Source: Rebecca billardiae RCC1528 | Taxonomy: Eukaryota > Haptophyta | Assembly: GCA_965240325.2 (NCBI GenBank) | Contig: OZ251226.1 | Location: 2,294,001-2,358,000, forward strand | Direction of reading: 5' to 3' | DNA: 64,000 bases | Shown: positions 42,135-52,854 of the stretch, one piece after another | Numbering within the stretch: the first letter of the stretch is position 1 | Layout: each line of letters begins with the position of its first letter | Translations under genes and position numbers: made by a program | Notes under the pieces: model-generated | The model's database searches: none | The model's input: the letters and a program-made list of their open reading frames with translations, nothing else | What the model was told of the DNA's origin: nothing

Positions 42135-45100
42135 CTACTCGTCCACATCCTCCATCGCATCCGGCTCGGCCTCGTCCGCCGCCGCCTTCCCGGTGCGCTT
42201 CGCCTTCTTCTTGGGCCGAGCGGCCTTCTCAGCGTTCTCCTTCTCCTTCTCGAGCTGCTCACTCTGCGCAGCGACAAGCCGCATGGCGTGTGCGCGCGCA
42301 CGCCCGCGTCTCAATCGCTCAATCGCGCCTAACGCAGGGCAGAGCGCTCGCCATCATCTGCGCGCGCGCGCGCGCGCCGCGCGCACACCTCGAGCCTGAC
42401 GAGGTCGATCTTGAAGTCGCGCGCCGTCGAGCGCTTCATCCCTTGCACCAGGTCGATGCCCTCGCGCTTGCCCGAGCGCTTCACCAGGAGCGCCTCAAAT
42501 TGCTCGATCCGGAAGACGAGCGCAGGCACGAGCTTGCCCTCGCGCTTTGCGCGCGCCTGCGTCGCGCGCTCCTTGGTGGGCTCCTCGCTCTCAGTCGTCA
42601 TGTACGTGAGCACGCGGTAGATGTTGCGCGAGAGCTTCTGCCAGTGCAGCTGCAGGGCGCGGCGTGGCAGGCGGGCGGGCGATGGGGCGGGTGCGCGTCA
42701 GCCTGCGCGGGGGCTGCAGCGTGGGGGCTCGGACCGAGGGCTAGGCCTGCGAGGGGCGCTCGCAGCCTCTCTCGCGCGCGCGCTGCGTGCGTTGCGCGCA
42801 ACACGCCGCACAACCTTGGCGAGCTGCTCATGCTTGGGCGTGATGGCGGGCGCGAGCGTGAACGCGGTGGTGAGCACGCGGTACCCCTTCTCGAGCAGAC
42901 GCAGCGCGCGCTGCAGCGACGCGCTGCCGATGCGCGCGCTGGTGAGCACGCTGAGCGGAGCCACGACGCCGAGCAGCCGATCGAGCGTTGCGCGCTGCAG
43001 CTCGAGTGCCGGGTGTGGCGCCGCGTCCTCCTCGTCGGCGCTCCCGTCCTCGGCGGCCGCGTGCGCGAGCGCGCCGCCACCCGGCGGGAGCACGCGCTTG
43101 AGCACGACCAGCGCGCGCTCGATCTCGCCCAGCACGAGCTCGAGCGCGTCGAGCGCCGGCGCCAGCATCGCGTTGGCGTTGCCCTCGTGCATCAGCTCGA
43201 GATCGAACGGCGGAGCCTCGAGATCGATCGCCGCCTGGATGTCCTCGTCCTCGCCGTCCGCGGCCTGCGCGCCGCAGTCGAGCACACCGAGGTGGAAGCG
43301 CGCGTCCTCCAGCACCTTGAGCGCCGGCCACGACGAGCCGACGTGGAGCTGCGCGGGCAGTGCGAGCCAGTGCGCGACGAGCAGCCTCGGCACGTGCCCG
43401 CCCATGCTGCTGCGCGGGGCCGTCTTGCACTGCGCCTCGGCCCACGCGGCGTGCGAGGCGGCGAGCTCGGCCGGCAGCCGCGCCGCGAGCGCGCGGACGA
43501 GACGCAGGCACGCCTCCGCCTCCTTGGCCACCTTCTCCGAGTCCGCGCCGAGCAGCGAGGCGAGCATGTGCTCGGCGCGCGTGCGGAGGGCCTCGCTCAC
43601 AGCCGCGCCGGCCGTCTCCTGGGCTGGCCTGCCGAGCGGCGGCGCGCAGCGCGCGGCGTCTTCGGTGCGGCGCGCGCTGGCGCCGGAGAGCTGCTGCGCG
43701 CCGCCGTCCTCCGCCGCGCCGGCCGCGCGCAGCGCCTGCGCGAGCGTCGACCGATCGGGCGCGGCGCGCACGAGCGCCTCCAGCGCGTCGAGCGTGAGCG
43801 CCGCGTAAGGCCTGCTCTCGCGCGAGCGAGCGTCGGGACCGTCCTTGGCGGCGCCGCCCTCCTTGCCGCCGCCGCCCGGAGGGTGGGTCTTGGGCTCGGC
43901 GTCGGCGGCGGCGCCGGCGGCTTCGACGCGCGCGTCTTTGGCCGCGGGCGCCAACGCGCTCTCCACCGCCCTCGCCACCGCCTTCTCCGCCTCTGCGAAG
44001 AGGAGGGGCAGCAGGCTGCGCGTGTGCGCGCCGCGCGCGCTCGCAGACGCGCCGCTCGCCTGCAGCGCGCGCATCGCGCTGCTCACGGCGAAGCGCAGGA
44101 GGTGCCCGCCGCCCGGCGCGCGCAGCAGCGCGACGTCGCGCTGACCGTCGCCCGCCGCCGACTCGGCGCCGCCGCCGCCGCCGTCCACCTCGTGCGCGAG
44201 CTGCAGCAGCCGCTCGCACGCCGAGAGGGCCATCGGGAAGTCCACAGACGGGAACGACTTGGAGCCGCCCGCCGCCTGCGTGCCGCCGCCGCCGCCCTTG
44301 GCGCCCTTGGACGGCGCGGCGCCGCCGGTCTTGAGGAGCGCGCCGATCTCGGCGTGCAGCGCGAGGAACGACGCGGCGCACTCCACCGCGCCCGCGCCCG
44401 CGGGGCACAGCTGCGCGCCGCGCGCGCCGAGCGCCGCCTCGGCGAGCGTGACGCACGCGCCCTGCAGCAAGTGCGCGCGCAGCACGTTCTCCTCGCCCGC
44501 CGCGTCGAAGGCGATGCCCTGGACGAAGCCAAAGTCCGCGGCCTTGCTCGCGCGCACGCGCGCGAAGATGTCGGCGAGCACCGACGGCTCGGCCGGGCCG
44601 TGCGGCGCGCCGCCGTCCGGCATGCCGGACTCGACCGCGACCAGGCTGCGCATGAGCAGACCCAGGGGCTCGACCTCGGCCGCGACGACGCCCCGGCCCG
44701 CGACCGCCGACGGCGCGAGCGCGACGCACTCGCTCAGGCGGAGCACCTCGCGAGAGGAGCGGTCGGGCTCGTGGTACTTGGCGAGGTGCGCGCACAGCAG
44801 CTCGTGCACCGCGCGGCGCAGGTGCGGCCGCTGCTCCGCCACCTGCGGCAGCCCCGCGTACAGCCGCGCGCGCACGGCCGGCTGGTGCGACAGGCAGCGC
44901 TTCACAAAGCCGAGCATCTCGGCGTCCGACTGGCTGGGGGCCGGCGCGGCGCCGGGCGCGGCGCTGCTCGAGGCCGCGCCGCCGCCGTCGCGCGCATGCG
45001 CGAGCAGCAGCAGGAAGCCGCGCACCGCCACCAGCCGCGCGCCCTCGTCGCGCTGGAACGCGGCCTTGCGCAGCGCGAGCACGAGCGCGTCGCGCAGCTC

Positions 45101-46867
45101 GAGCCGGTGCGAGCACAGCGGCAGCAGCGCGGCAAACAGCTGCGCGCCCGCGTCGGGGGGCAGGTGCGCGGCGTACGCCAGCGTCTCGCGCAGCCGCGGC
45201 ACGTGGCCCATCACCATGTGCGGCACCGTGCGCGTGAGCCGCTCGAGCAGCTCGACCCACCGCTCGCACGAGGGCGCGCGCGCGGCGACGCGCGCGAGCA
45301 GCAGCTCGAGGACCTCCGCCTGCGCGGCGTCGTGGTTGCGGAACACCTCGACGAGGGTGTTCGCGCCGAGGCGGGCGAGGCGGTTGGCGGCGCTCATGGC
45401 GTGCGCGCTCTCGTCGTCGTCGCCGCCCGAGCCGCCCGTGCCGCTCGCCGGGCCGCCGCCGTTGTCGCCGAGCGCGTGGAGCGCGCCGGCGGTCGCCTTG
45501 CCGCGCGAGTCGGACGCGCCCGCGCCCGCCGCGCCGCCGCCGCCCGGGGCCGCCGCGCCCGCGTCCATCCAGATCGTCGCGAGCGAGACGACGGAGGGCA
45601 GCAGGTGCTCGGGCCCGCCGCGCCGCGTGATGCGCGCGAGCAGCGGCGCGACGCGCGGCGCCCGCAGCGGGCGCACCGCCTGCTCGAGCCACGGCGAGAC
45701 GAACGTCCAGCTGGCCTCGCGGTGCGCGCTGCGCACCGCGCCGGACAGCCACGCAAGCGCCTCGTCTTCGAAGCGCGGCTGGCGCGCGAGCAGGAGCAGC
45801 AGGGCGAGCGAGAACGAGCTGAGCTGGAGCGAGTGCGACTTGAGCATCTTGAGCAGCGTCGTGCCCAGCCCGTGGTCCTGCCGCATCGCCAGGTCGATGT
45901 TGAGGATGACGGTGCCCTGCACGTGCTGCAGCTCCTCCGGGTCGAGCGCGCTCGCGTGCTGGATGCCCTGCGACGCGAGCAGCTCGCCCGCGGCGAGGCC
46001 GTCGCCGCTCTCAAAGTCCTCCTCCTCGTCGTCGTCGCCGTCGTCGCCGTCGTCGCCCCCCGCCTCGTCCGCCGCGCCCGCGCGCGCCGCGCCCCGCCGC
46101 TCGCGGTGCGCCGCGCGCGCCTGCTGCCCGAGCGCGTCAAAGTGGGTCGCGAGGCCGCTCAGGACCTCGAGCTTGCACCCGCGCCCGGCGAGCAGCAGCA
46201 GCTGGTACACGAGCGCGGGCTTCTGCTGCAGCTCGACGTGGGCGGCGAGACGCAGCGCCTTGCGCACGACGACGCGCAGCTGCGCGTCCGTGAGCGGGAT
46301 GTCGCGCAGCGTGCACAGCAGCGGCAGCAGCGCCAGCGGCCGCCACTCGTGCTGGCACACGCGCGCGAGCACGAGCTCCTGGAACTCGGCGTAGTGCGCC
46401 GTGCGCCGCTCGGCGCCGTCGGCGTATGAGATGGACTCGGCACACGCGAGCAGGGCCAGGCACTTGGGCAGCACCTGGTGCACCTTCACCTCGCCCACGC
46501 TGGCCACGCTGCGGCCGAGGCCGGCGAGGATGGCGAGCACAATCTCGGCGACGCTCGTCGGCGAGAGGCCGTCGAGCTCGGCGGCGACGAGCGCGAGGGC
46601 GTTCTTGGCTGCGCGCTCGCCGATCGTCGTCGACTCGTCGATCACGACCAGCGTGTGCCGCAGCAGGGCCGCGCGCTTCTTCTCGCCCTCGTCCGATTGA
46701 TGCGCCGAGCTCAGCACGGCTTGCAGAAGCTCGCCGGGGTTGGCGGAGGCGGACAGCGCCGCCTGCACGTCGGCGTCCCGGAGCGAGCGCGCGAGCTGAC
46801 TCGCGCGCTGCTTGTCGCCCTCCTTGTGCGCTGCGATGAGCTGCTGCACGGCTGACGGCGGCGCCAT
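42135..46867 (-). CDS. FANCI: Fanconi anaemia group I protein, FANCI
   Basis: About 1480 residues in three exons: 46867-42815, 42649-42389 and 42263-42135 (phase 0, donors GTTGTG and GTGTGC). FANCI pairs with FANCD2 and clamps DNA at interstrand crosslinks. The N-terminal helical repeats follow the human protein (PLTDAQLRVVVRKAL, KPALVYQLLLLAGRG), then GTVILNIDLAMRQDHGLGTT and LSSFSLALLLLLARQPRFED; the centre has LGANTLVEVF and LRDALVLALRKAAF, and RDFKIDLVRLE near the C-terminus, which ends in a basic KKKAKR nuclear signal and acidic tail. An Asp/Glu insert lies near residue 265. At the site corresponding to human Lys523, the monoubiquitinated residue before LGAN, this protein has Arg499. The gene is divergent from RAD9; an ATG at 47053 is a less likely start. 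Confidence 0.93.
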
Positions 46868-47126
46868 GCCTGCGGCGCGCGCGAGCACCGAGGGGCTCGC
46901 GATCGCGCGAGTGGCAAACTCGATTGAAGAGGGAGGCGGAAGGAGCCAAACGGCTGTGTTGCTGAGTTGCTCAGCCAGCTCAGGAGGACGCACAGCACTC
47001 GTGCGCGCGTCCGGAGCCACCCCGACACTCACAGCAACGGTCCGGGAGGGCATGGGAGGCGGGGGAGAGTGCGGCTGCTTGCCCTTTGCCAACGACTTAC
47101 ACGGCACGGCGTGAGCGCGGCTCGCC
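46868..47126. promoter_or_regulatory. Bidirectional FANCI/RAD9 promoter
   Basis: 259 bp between the divergent start codons of two DNA-damage-response genes. No E2F, TATA or CCAAT element was found by eye; there is a short imperfect direct repeat TGCTGAGTTGCTCAG near 46961. Promoter function follows only from position. Confidence 0.55.
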
Positions 47127-49160
47127 ATGGAGGTGGACGCGCACGCCTCCGAGGAGCAGGCGCCCTCGGCGAGCGTCGGCGGCTGGCAGTGCTCGCTCTC
47201 GGTGAACATGCGTCACCTCGCGCGCGTCCTCGGCACCTTCGACAAGATCGGTCGCGACCTCTACATCGAGGCGCTGCCCGACCGGCTGCTGCTGCGTACG
47301 CTGAACACGGCGCAATCGGCGTTCTGCCTGTGCACGCTGCCGGCGGGCATGTTCGACGAGTTCTGCGTGGACGAGAACCCTCCCAACGTGAAGATCTGGC
47401 TCAAGGTCCGCGCCCTACCCACGCTGCGATGGCTTGCGAGTGCGATCCGCGCGCCGGCTTGCATGCGGGCAGGCGCTCACATTCGCACGCGAGCGCGCAC
47501 ACGTGCGCGCGCGTGCGGACAGCTGCTGTCCCCGCTCTTCCGCGCGCAGAATGTCGAGCGCACGCTCCTACAGCTGATCAACCACGGTGCCTCGTCGTAT
47601 CTGCGCGTGAAGCTCAAGTGCTTGAATGGTGTGGCGCGCAGCCGCCAAACGCGCGGACTGGCCGCGCACCTCTCGACCGAGCGGTGCGCGGTCGAGCGGT
47701 GGGCAGGTGCCCACCTCTCGACCTAGGCGCATCCCTCGACCGAGCGGCCCCTGCGCGCCGCCCGTCGCCCGCCGCCTCGCGCAGGGCTCGAGAAGACCTT
47801 CGACCTCTCCTACGAGGAGATCGTGCCTGTGAACGCCATGTACGACGCGGACGCGTGCCCACACCGGATCTGCACCGACCCGCGCCTGCTGCTCGACTGC
47901 GTGCAGAACCTGCCGACAGGGCTGCACGAGCTGATGCTCGTGGTCTCTCCCGGGAAGCTGGTCGTTCGGAACGACGTGGATGACAACCAGCGTGACAACG
48001 CCGTGCAGACGGAGATGACCGTCGCGCCCGGCGACCTGCAGGAGTTCCACCTCGGCGCGCTCGCCAGCAACCCGCTCCGGATCGGCTTCGGCACGCGCGA
48101 GTTCAAGGCGATGCTCTCATTTGCAGAGACGACGCAGACGTCCATCGTGCTGCACTTCGACGTGGGCGGGCAGCCCGTGATCCTCGTAGCCGAGGTCGGC
48201 GACGGCATGCCCCACGAGCGCGCGCGCGTCGAGTGCGTCATCGCGAGCGTCGTCGACCAGGCCGCGGCGGCGGCTGCTATCTTCGGCGACGACGACCTCG
48301 GCTTTGCCCCCGGATTCGACGGGACCGGCGCAGGCGAGAACGTCGACGCGCCGATGCCGGAGGCGGGCGCCGGCCGTCCGGCGGGGCACGGCGGGGCGGC
48401 GGGCCCGGCCGAGGGTGCCGCTCCGCCGCCGCGCCCGCCGCCCTCCAACATGGACTGGTATGGCGGGAGCCTCCCATCTGGCGCGCACGCCGGCGACCCG
48501 TATGGCTCGCAGCAGATTGGCACGGCCCCGCGAACTTCATCTGGTCCTGCTGCCGACCGGGCGCCATCGTCCAACCCGTCGCAGCCGCGAGCGCCGTCGC
48601 TCGACGCGGGCGGGCCGCCGGGCGGCGGTGGAAGCGTGCGCCCGTCGCACGACCGCATTGGGCTGGACTCAGTCGAGACCGTGACGCCGACCGACGACGG
48701 CGCTCACGCACGCGCCCGCGCGGCGGCTGCGCCGCCCGCGGGCATGGCGCATGCGATGGGTGGTGGCCACGCCGCCATGGATGCGCACGCGCACGGCCGG
48801 GCGCCGAGCGCCGTGGGCGACCAGGCGCCCATGGCGCCGCACATGGCGCCCGCACTGCCAGCATCGCACGCTGCAGCACCGCTCCCTGGCGCGGAGCTGG
48901 GGCCACCCACGCACGGCACTGCGGCCACAGCCGATGCAGCGCGGGGGCCGTCGCAGCCACACACGCCACCTGACACGGACGACGACGAGGATGCCGTCGG
49001 CGGCACTCCGCCTGACTCGCCGTCCAAACGGCTGTGCGTCGAGGGCGGCTTCGCCCAGCAGTTTGCGAGCAGGATGCCGCACGCCTCCGCTGCGACTGCT
49101 GCCGCAGCTGCCACCCACGGCAGCGACGGTGCAAACCCGTCAATGCTCGCGCCACGCTGA
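47127..49160 (+). CDS. RAD9: Checkpoint clamp subunit RAD9
   Basis: About 586 residues in three exons: 47127-47405, 47523-47628 and 47785-49160; introns of 117 and 156 nt (phase 0 and 1), donors GTCCGC and GTGTGG. RAD9 forms the 9-1-1 ring with RAD1 and HUS1, loaded at damaged DNA to activate ATR. The ring part (residues ~1-290) shows VLGTFDKIGRDLYIEALPD, LLRTLNTAQSAF, then VPVNAMYDADACPH and EFKAMLSFAETTQTSIVLHF, close to the animal protein. The tail (residues ~290-586) is disordered, rich in Pro, Ala, Gly and His, and ends with an acidic patch, TPPDSPSKR and a basic stretch resembling the phosphorylated C-terminal tail that recruits TOPBP1 in animals. That interaction is inferred. Confidence 0.93.
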
Positions 49161-49867
49161 CCGACATGGCACGAGCTCATCCGAAGCCCGTTGTAGTCGG
49201 CATCGCCCGCCGCGACCAGCGCGCTCGATTTTAACTACAGTAGTCGATCGATCCGCAGTGACCGGCGGAATTCTGATGCCGATGACCGTTACTATTACTT
49301 AGTAGTTAGCTGTTAGTTAGCTAACTCTCACTGATCAGACAATCCGCCCGAGTTAATATAAATAGTATGCTGATTAGTATTAATCCCGAGCGCGTAGTCT
49401 GTCTCGGCCCGAGTAGCCCGCTCAGCCCCTCATGTGACAGTCTCATACAGTTTACAGAGTCATGTGGGCAGTAGTCTGTAAACTTGTATACACACATGAT
49501 GGCTACTATATATGTACTCACTATAGCTAGCCAACGGTACTAACACAGTACGGGCGTAGTGCTCAGCCTGGCACGGTCAACGGGGCGCCACGTTGATGAC
49601 ACGTACTGAGTAGTTAACTGATACTGCTCGTCGACAACCGCGCGCGACGTGAGTTAAGAGTATATATACTTTATTCAATATTCGATCTTATCTGTGCGAA
49701 CGTAGCTTATATATATTACGCCCGGGTCAAAAGGCATATCATCTGTTATTTACGTACTAAGCTACAGTAACGTTTGATGAAACTGCCGCAGCCTGAATTC
49801 GTGAGCATGATAGTAGTACGAAGTTTCATTCAAGCAGTACCTCGTACTGCTCGTATTTCGTAACCGT
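49161..49867. other. Intergenic, no gene seen
   Basis: AT-richer sequence between the convergent 3' ends of RAD9 (+) and the small plastid-type gene (-), with TTAGTTAGC-like simple sequence at 49300-49325 and TATATA runs around 49660 and 49710. Terminators are expected at both edges. No gene is supported. Confidence 0.5.
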
Positions 49868-50394
49868 TCAACCCTCCTTGCACGCGTTGATTTCCATCTC
49901 GTTCTCCGCATCGGCGATGCACTCATCCTCGGCGACCTCCATTGGCAGATCATCAGCCTTAGTCTGCACAGTGCAACACCGCGCGACACGGACACGAGTC
50001 AGCACGCCATGGAGCGCGCAGCTTGCAGCCATGGGGGGCGCAAGCTGCCGAGACGCACCTTCTTGCCCTTGAACAGCTTCCCAAGGCCGCCCATCGGGTT
50101 GTCTGGCTTCTTCATGTTCGGGAAAAGGTCCTTGATGAACTGTTCGTGTGCGCGCAGGGGTCACCCACGGCATGCACAGCGCAGCCACCAGTTAGAGTAT
50201 GAGCGCGGCACGCGCAGTAAGGTTGATGTCATGCCCAACGCACTGCAACGTACCTTCGGCATCATCTGCACCTCCGCACGGGCCGACGTGCGCGCCAGCA
50301 CACGCGAATGGCGCAGCGGCTGCGCCGTGTAAGCCGTGGCGGCATGGAGCACGCAGGCCAGGACGGCGAAGAGCACGTACGCGATGCGCGGCAT
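49868..50394 (-). CDS. Small plastid-type protein of unknown function
   Basis: A three-exon gene for 105 residues: 50394-50254, 50139-50059 and 49963-49868, donors GTACGT and GTGCGT, all phase 0. The N-terminus is a clear signal peptide (MPRIAYVLFAVLACVLHAA) cleaved near TA/YTA, then a basic, acid-free stretch to QMMP resembling a transit peptide. The mature part, about 60 residues, has FIKDLFPNMKKPDNPMGGLG then KLFKGKK, and an acidic end with Cys in DECIAD and NACKEG. The family is not recognised; the two Cys and the acidic tail recall small stromal regulators such as CP12, but no CP12 motif is present. The exon model rests only on splice signals and an uninterrupted frame. Confidence 0.6.
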
Positions 50395-50870
50395 ACTGGG
50401 TCTCGGCGATCGGGGCGGGCGCGGGCGCGGACGGCGGGTGACCTCCACTGCTCCAGGACCGCGCCGTACACTGCGATTCGTCAGCGGAAATTACTCGAGT
50501 GCATTTTTCGCCACAGTTGAAGCTGCCAAGCCCGAGTAACGGTCCGAAACTTGGAAGGTGAATTATAGTCGGATAAACGGAAAACGCATTTATTTGGGTC
50601 GAACGATGCCGGTTCAGACTTCAGATTCTAGCTCATTCCCGATTTCCCGGCGCCAAGTGAGCGGCCTATGGGCCGTGGGCGACGCGGTGTGGCCCGGCTG
50701 TTTTCGCAACCCACGTCAGGCCTCGGTTCCAGACATCGGCGTGCGGGCGCTGAGGAGCGGGCGCGCACGATGAGCGCTGAAGCCATGAATCACACACAGG
50801 ATGCACTCGCGCCTCCCGCTGTCGCGCAGCGGCAGGTGTCCAAGCTGAGTGCCGCGGGACGCTGGCGAGC
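50395..50870. other. Intergenic, no gene seen
   Basis: This lies between the start of the small plastid-type gene and the stop of the dehydrogenase gene, both on the minus strand, so it should hold the promoter of the former and the terminator of the latter. Short GC-rich frames on both strands have no family signature. Confidence 0.45.
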
Positions 50871-52601
50871 TCACATCGTGCCGCCAAAGTTGGCAGTGTC
50901 CGGCGCGGCGTCCGGGCTCGTCGTCCACTTGGTAGTGATCTTTCTCACCTGCACGGGGAGGGGGGAGGCACGGGAGCAAGTGAGCATCTCGTCAAGGCGC
51001 AAAGTCACGCACGCGGCCGCACAACCCCGCCATCCGGGGCGCACGCGCCCACCTTTGTGAAGAAGTTCATGCCGCCTTCGCCCGTGATGTCGTGCTCGCC
51101 AAACTTGGAGCGCGAGCCTTCGAGGCCGCCGAACGAGAAGGGCTCGCGGGGCACCGGGACGCCAATGTTAATCCCGACCTGCGCCGCGCCGAACCGGCGC
51201 GAGAAGTAGTCGGCCGTCGCGCCCGACTGCGTGTAGATGCACGCGGCGTTCCCGTGCGGGTCTGCGTTCTCGATCTCGAGCGCCTCCTTCGCATCCTTCG
51301 CTGGGATGACGGCGAGCACGGGGCCGAATATCTCGGCGGTGAGCGCCTCGTGCCCGCGCATGTGTGGCGGGAAGAGCAGAACCGTCGGGCCCACCCACGT
51401 GCCCGCCTGGCCGTCGCACGACCACTGCCGACCGTCGAGCACGACGGTCGCGCCCGCCTTCTCAGCGTCGGTGATGATTCGCACGATGCGATCGCGCGAG
51501 ATCGGGTCGATGACCGGGCCGACGCAGCCGCCGTCCTGCCCACGGCCGAGCGCCCGGGCTTTGGCCACGACAGCTTCGAGCAGCTTCGGCTGCTCGCCGA
51601 TCGTGACGAGCACGGAGGCCGCCATGCATCGCTGCCCCGAGCAGCCCGCAAACGAGGCGACGATATCCGCAGCCGTCATGTCGATCTTGCAGTCGGGAGC
51701 GGCGACGAGGTGGTTCTTCGCACCGCCAAGCGCGATCACCTTCTTCCCGGCCTGGCGCGCGCGGGCGTGCACGAGCTCAGCGACGTGCGACGAGCCGACG
51801 AACGTGAGCGCGGCGATCCCCTTGTGGTCGCACAGCGCGTTCGCCACCTCCGCATCCCCCTGGACCATCTGGAACGCACCGGGCGGCACGCCGGCCTCAG
51901 TCAGCAGCTCGGCTGTGCGCGCCATGGTGAGCGGCACCTTCTCACTTGGCTTGAGGATGACGCAGTTCCCAGCGGTCAGCGCAATCGGAACCGTCCACAT
52001 GGGCACCTGCGAGCGCAGCCGGCCGCGGGGCAGCTTGGTGTGAGCGGCGCACGCACGGCATGCAAGACGCGCACGCAGCGCGCGCGCGCGCGAGCGAGCG
52101 AGCGCGTGCCATGAAGGGGAAGTTGAACGGGACGATGCAGGCCACGACGCCGATGGGGTCACGGATCTCGTGGCACGTGACGCCCGCGCTCACGGTCAGG
52201 TGCTTCCCCTGCGCGAGCTGCGGCATCGAGCACGCCCACTCCACCGTCTCGAGTCCCTTGGCGACATCGCCCGCCGCCTCCACGCGGTTCTTCCCGTTCT
52301 CGCGCATGATCAGGTCGATGAGCTCGTCCTTGTGCTGCTCGACGAGGGAGTGGAATTTGAACATGATGCCTGCGCGCCTCTTGATCGTGAGCTCCGACCA
52401 CTTGGGAAACTGGGCGGAGGCGGCTGCGACGGCGCTGTCAACATCTGCCGCCGCCGACATCTCGACGCGTGCGATCGTGTCTCCCGTCGCCGGCGACGTG
52501 ACGTCGAGCGTGCGCGCGGCCTTGAATGCCGCGTCACGCCACGAACCGGTCCCGGCGATCAGCGGGAGGACGCCATTCGAGAGCTTGCGCTTCGTCGCCA
52601 T
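50871..52601 (-). CDS. Methylmalonate-semialdehyde dehydrogenase (ALDH6)
   Basis: About 507 residues in three exons: 52601-52110, 52006-51053 and 50948-50871, all phase 0. The enzyme oxidises methylmalonate or malonate semialdehyde with NAD+ and CoA to propionyl- or acetyl-CoA in valine and pyrimidine breakdown. Motifs: RENGKNRVEAAGDVAKGLET, the Rossmann segment VPFNFPFM followed by VPMW, LKPSEKVPLT, the glycine-rich GSSHVAE, and the catalytic Cys in FAGCSGQRCMAAS, characteristic of ALDH6 rather than other ALDHs; later EIFGPVLAV and REPFSFGGLEGS. The first intron has a GC donor (ATG/GCACGC) and a CGCAG acceptor; reading it as an intron restores the family sequence exactly. The short N-terminus (MATKRKLSNG) lacks an obvious mitochondrial presequence, so localisation is open. 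Divergent from the NEDD8 E1 subunit. Confidence 0.9.
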
Positions 52602-52854
52602 CAAGCCGGGGTGTCAATGCGGCGCGGGCGGAGCTGATGCACGGCGCGTCCAGCTGCTTGGCAGGTTCGCCGGCTTGATGACGCTTCGTCAGGTTGAGCA
52701 GTGACCGACCGGTTCAATAATTGCTGAGCCGTTGGACTTTACCCCCATCGTTGATCAAGAGTACGGTGCGGAGGACTTGTCCGGTGGCTTTGCGCCAGGC
52801 GCTTGTGAGTCCCTGCGCGCTGCCGCCCGTCGATCTCGTCTCGCCGCGCTCAGC
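52602..52854. promoter_or_regulatory. Bidirectional promoter region
   Basis: 253 bp between the divergent starts of the dehydrogenase gene and the NEDD8 E1 subunit gene. No motif recognised by eye. An upstream in-frame ATG for the plus-strand gene at 52732 would shorten the spacer to 130 bp. Confidence 0.45.
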
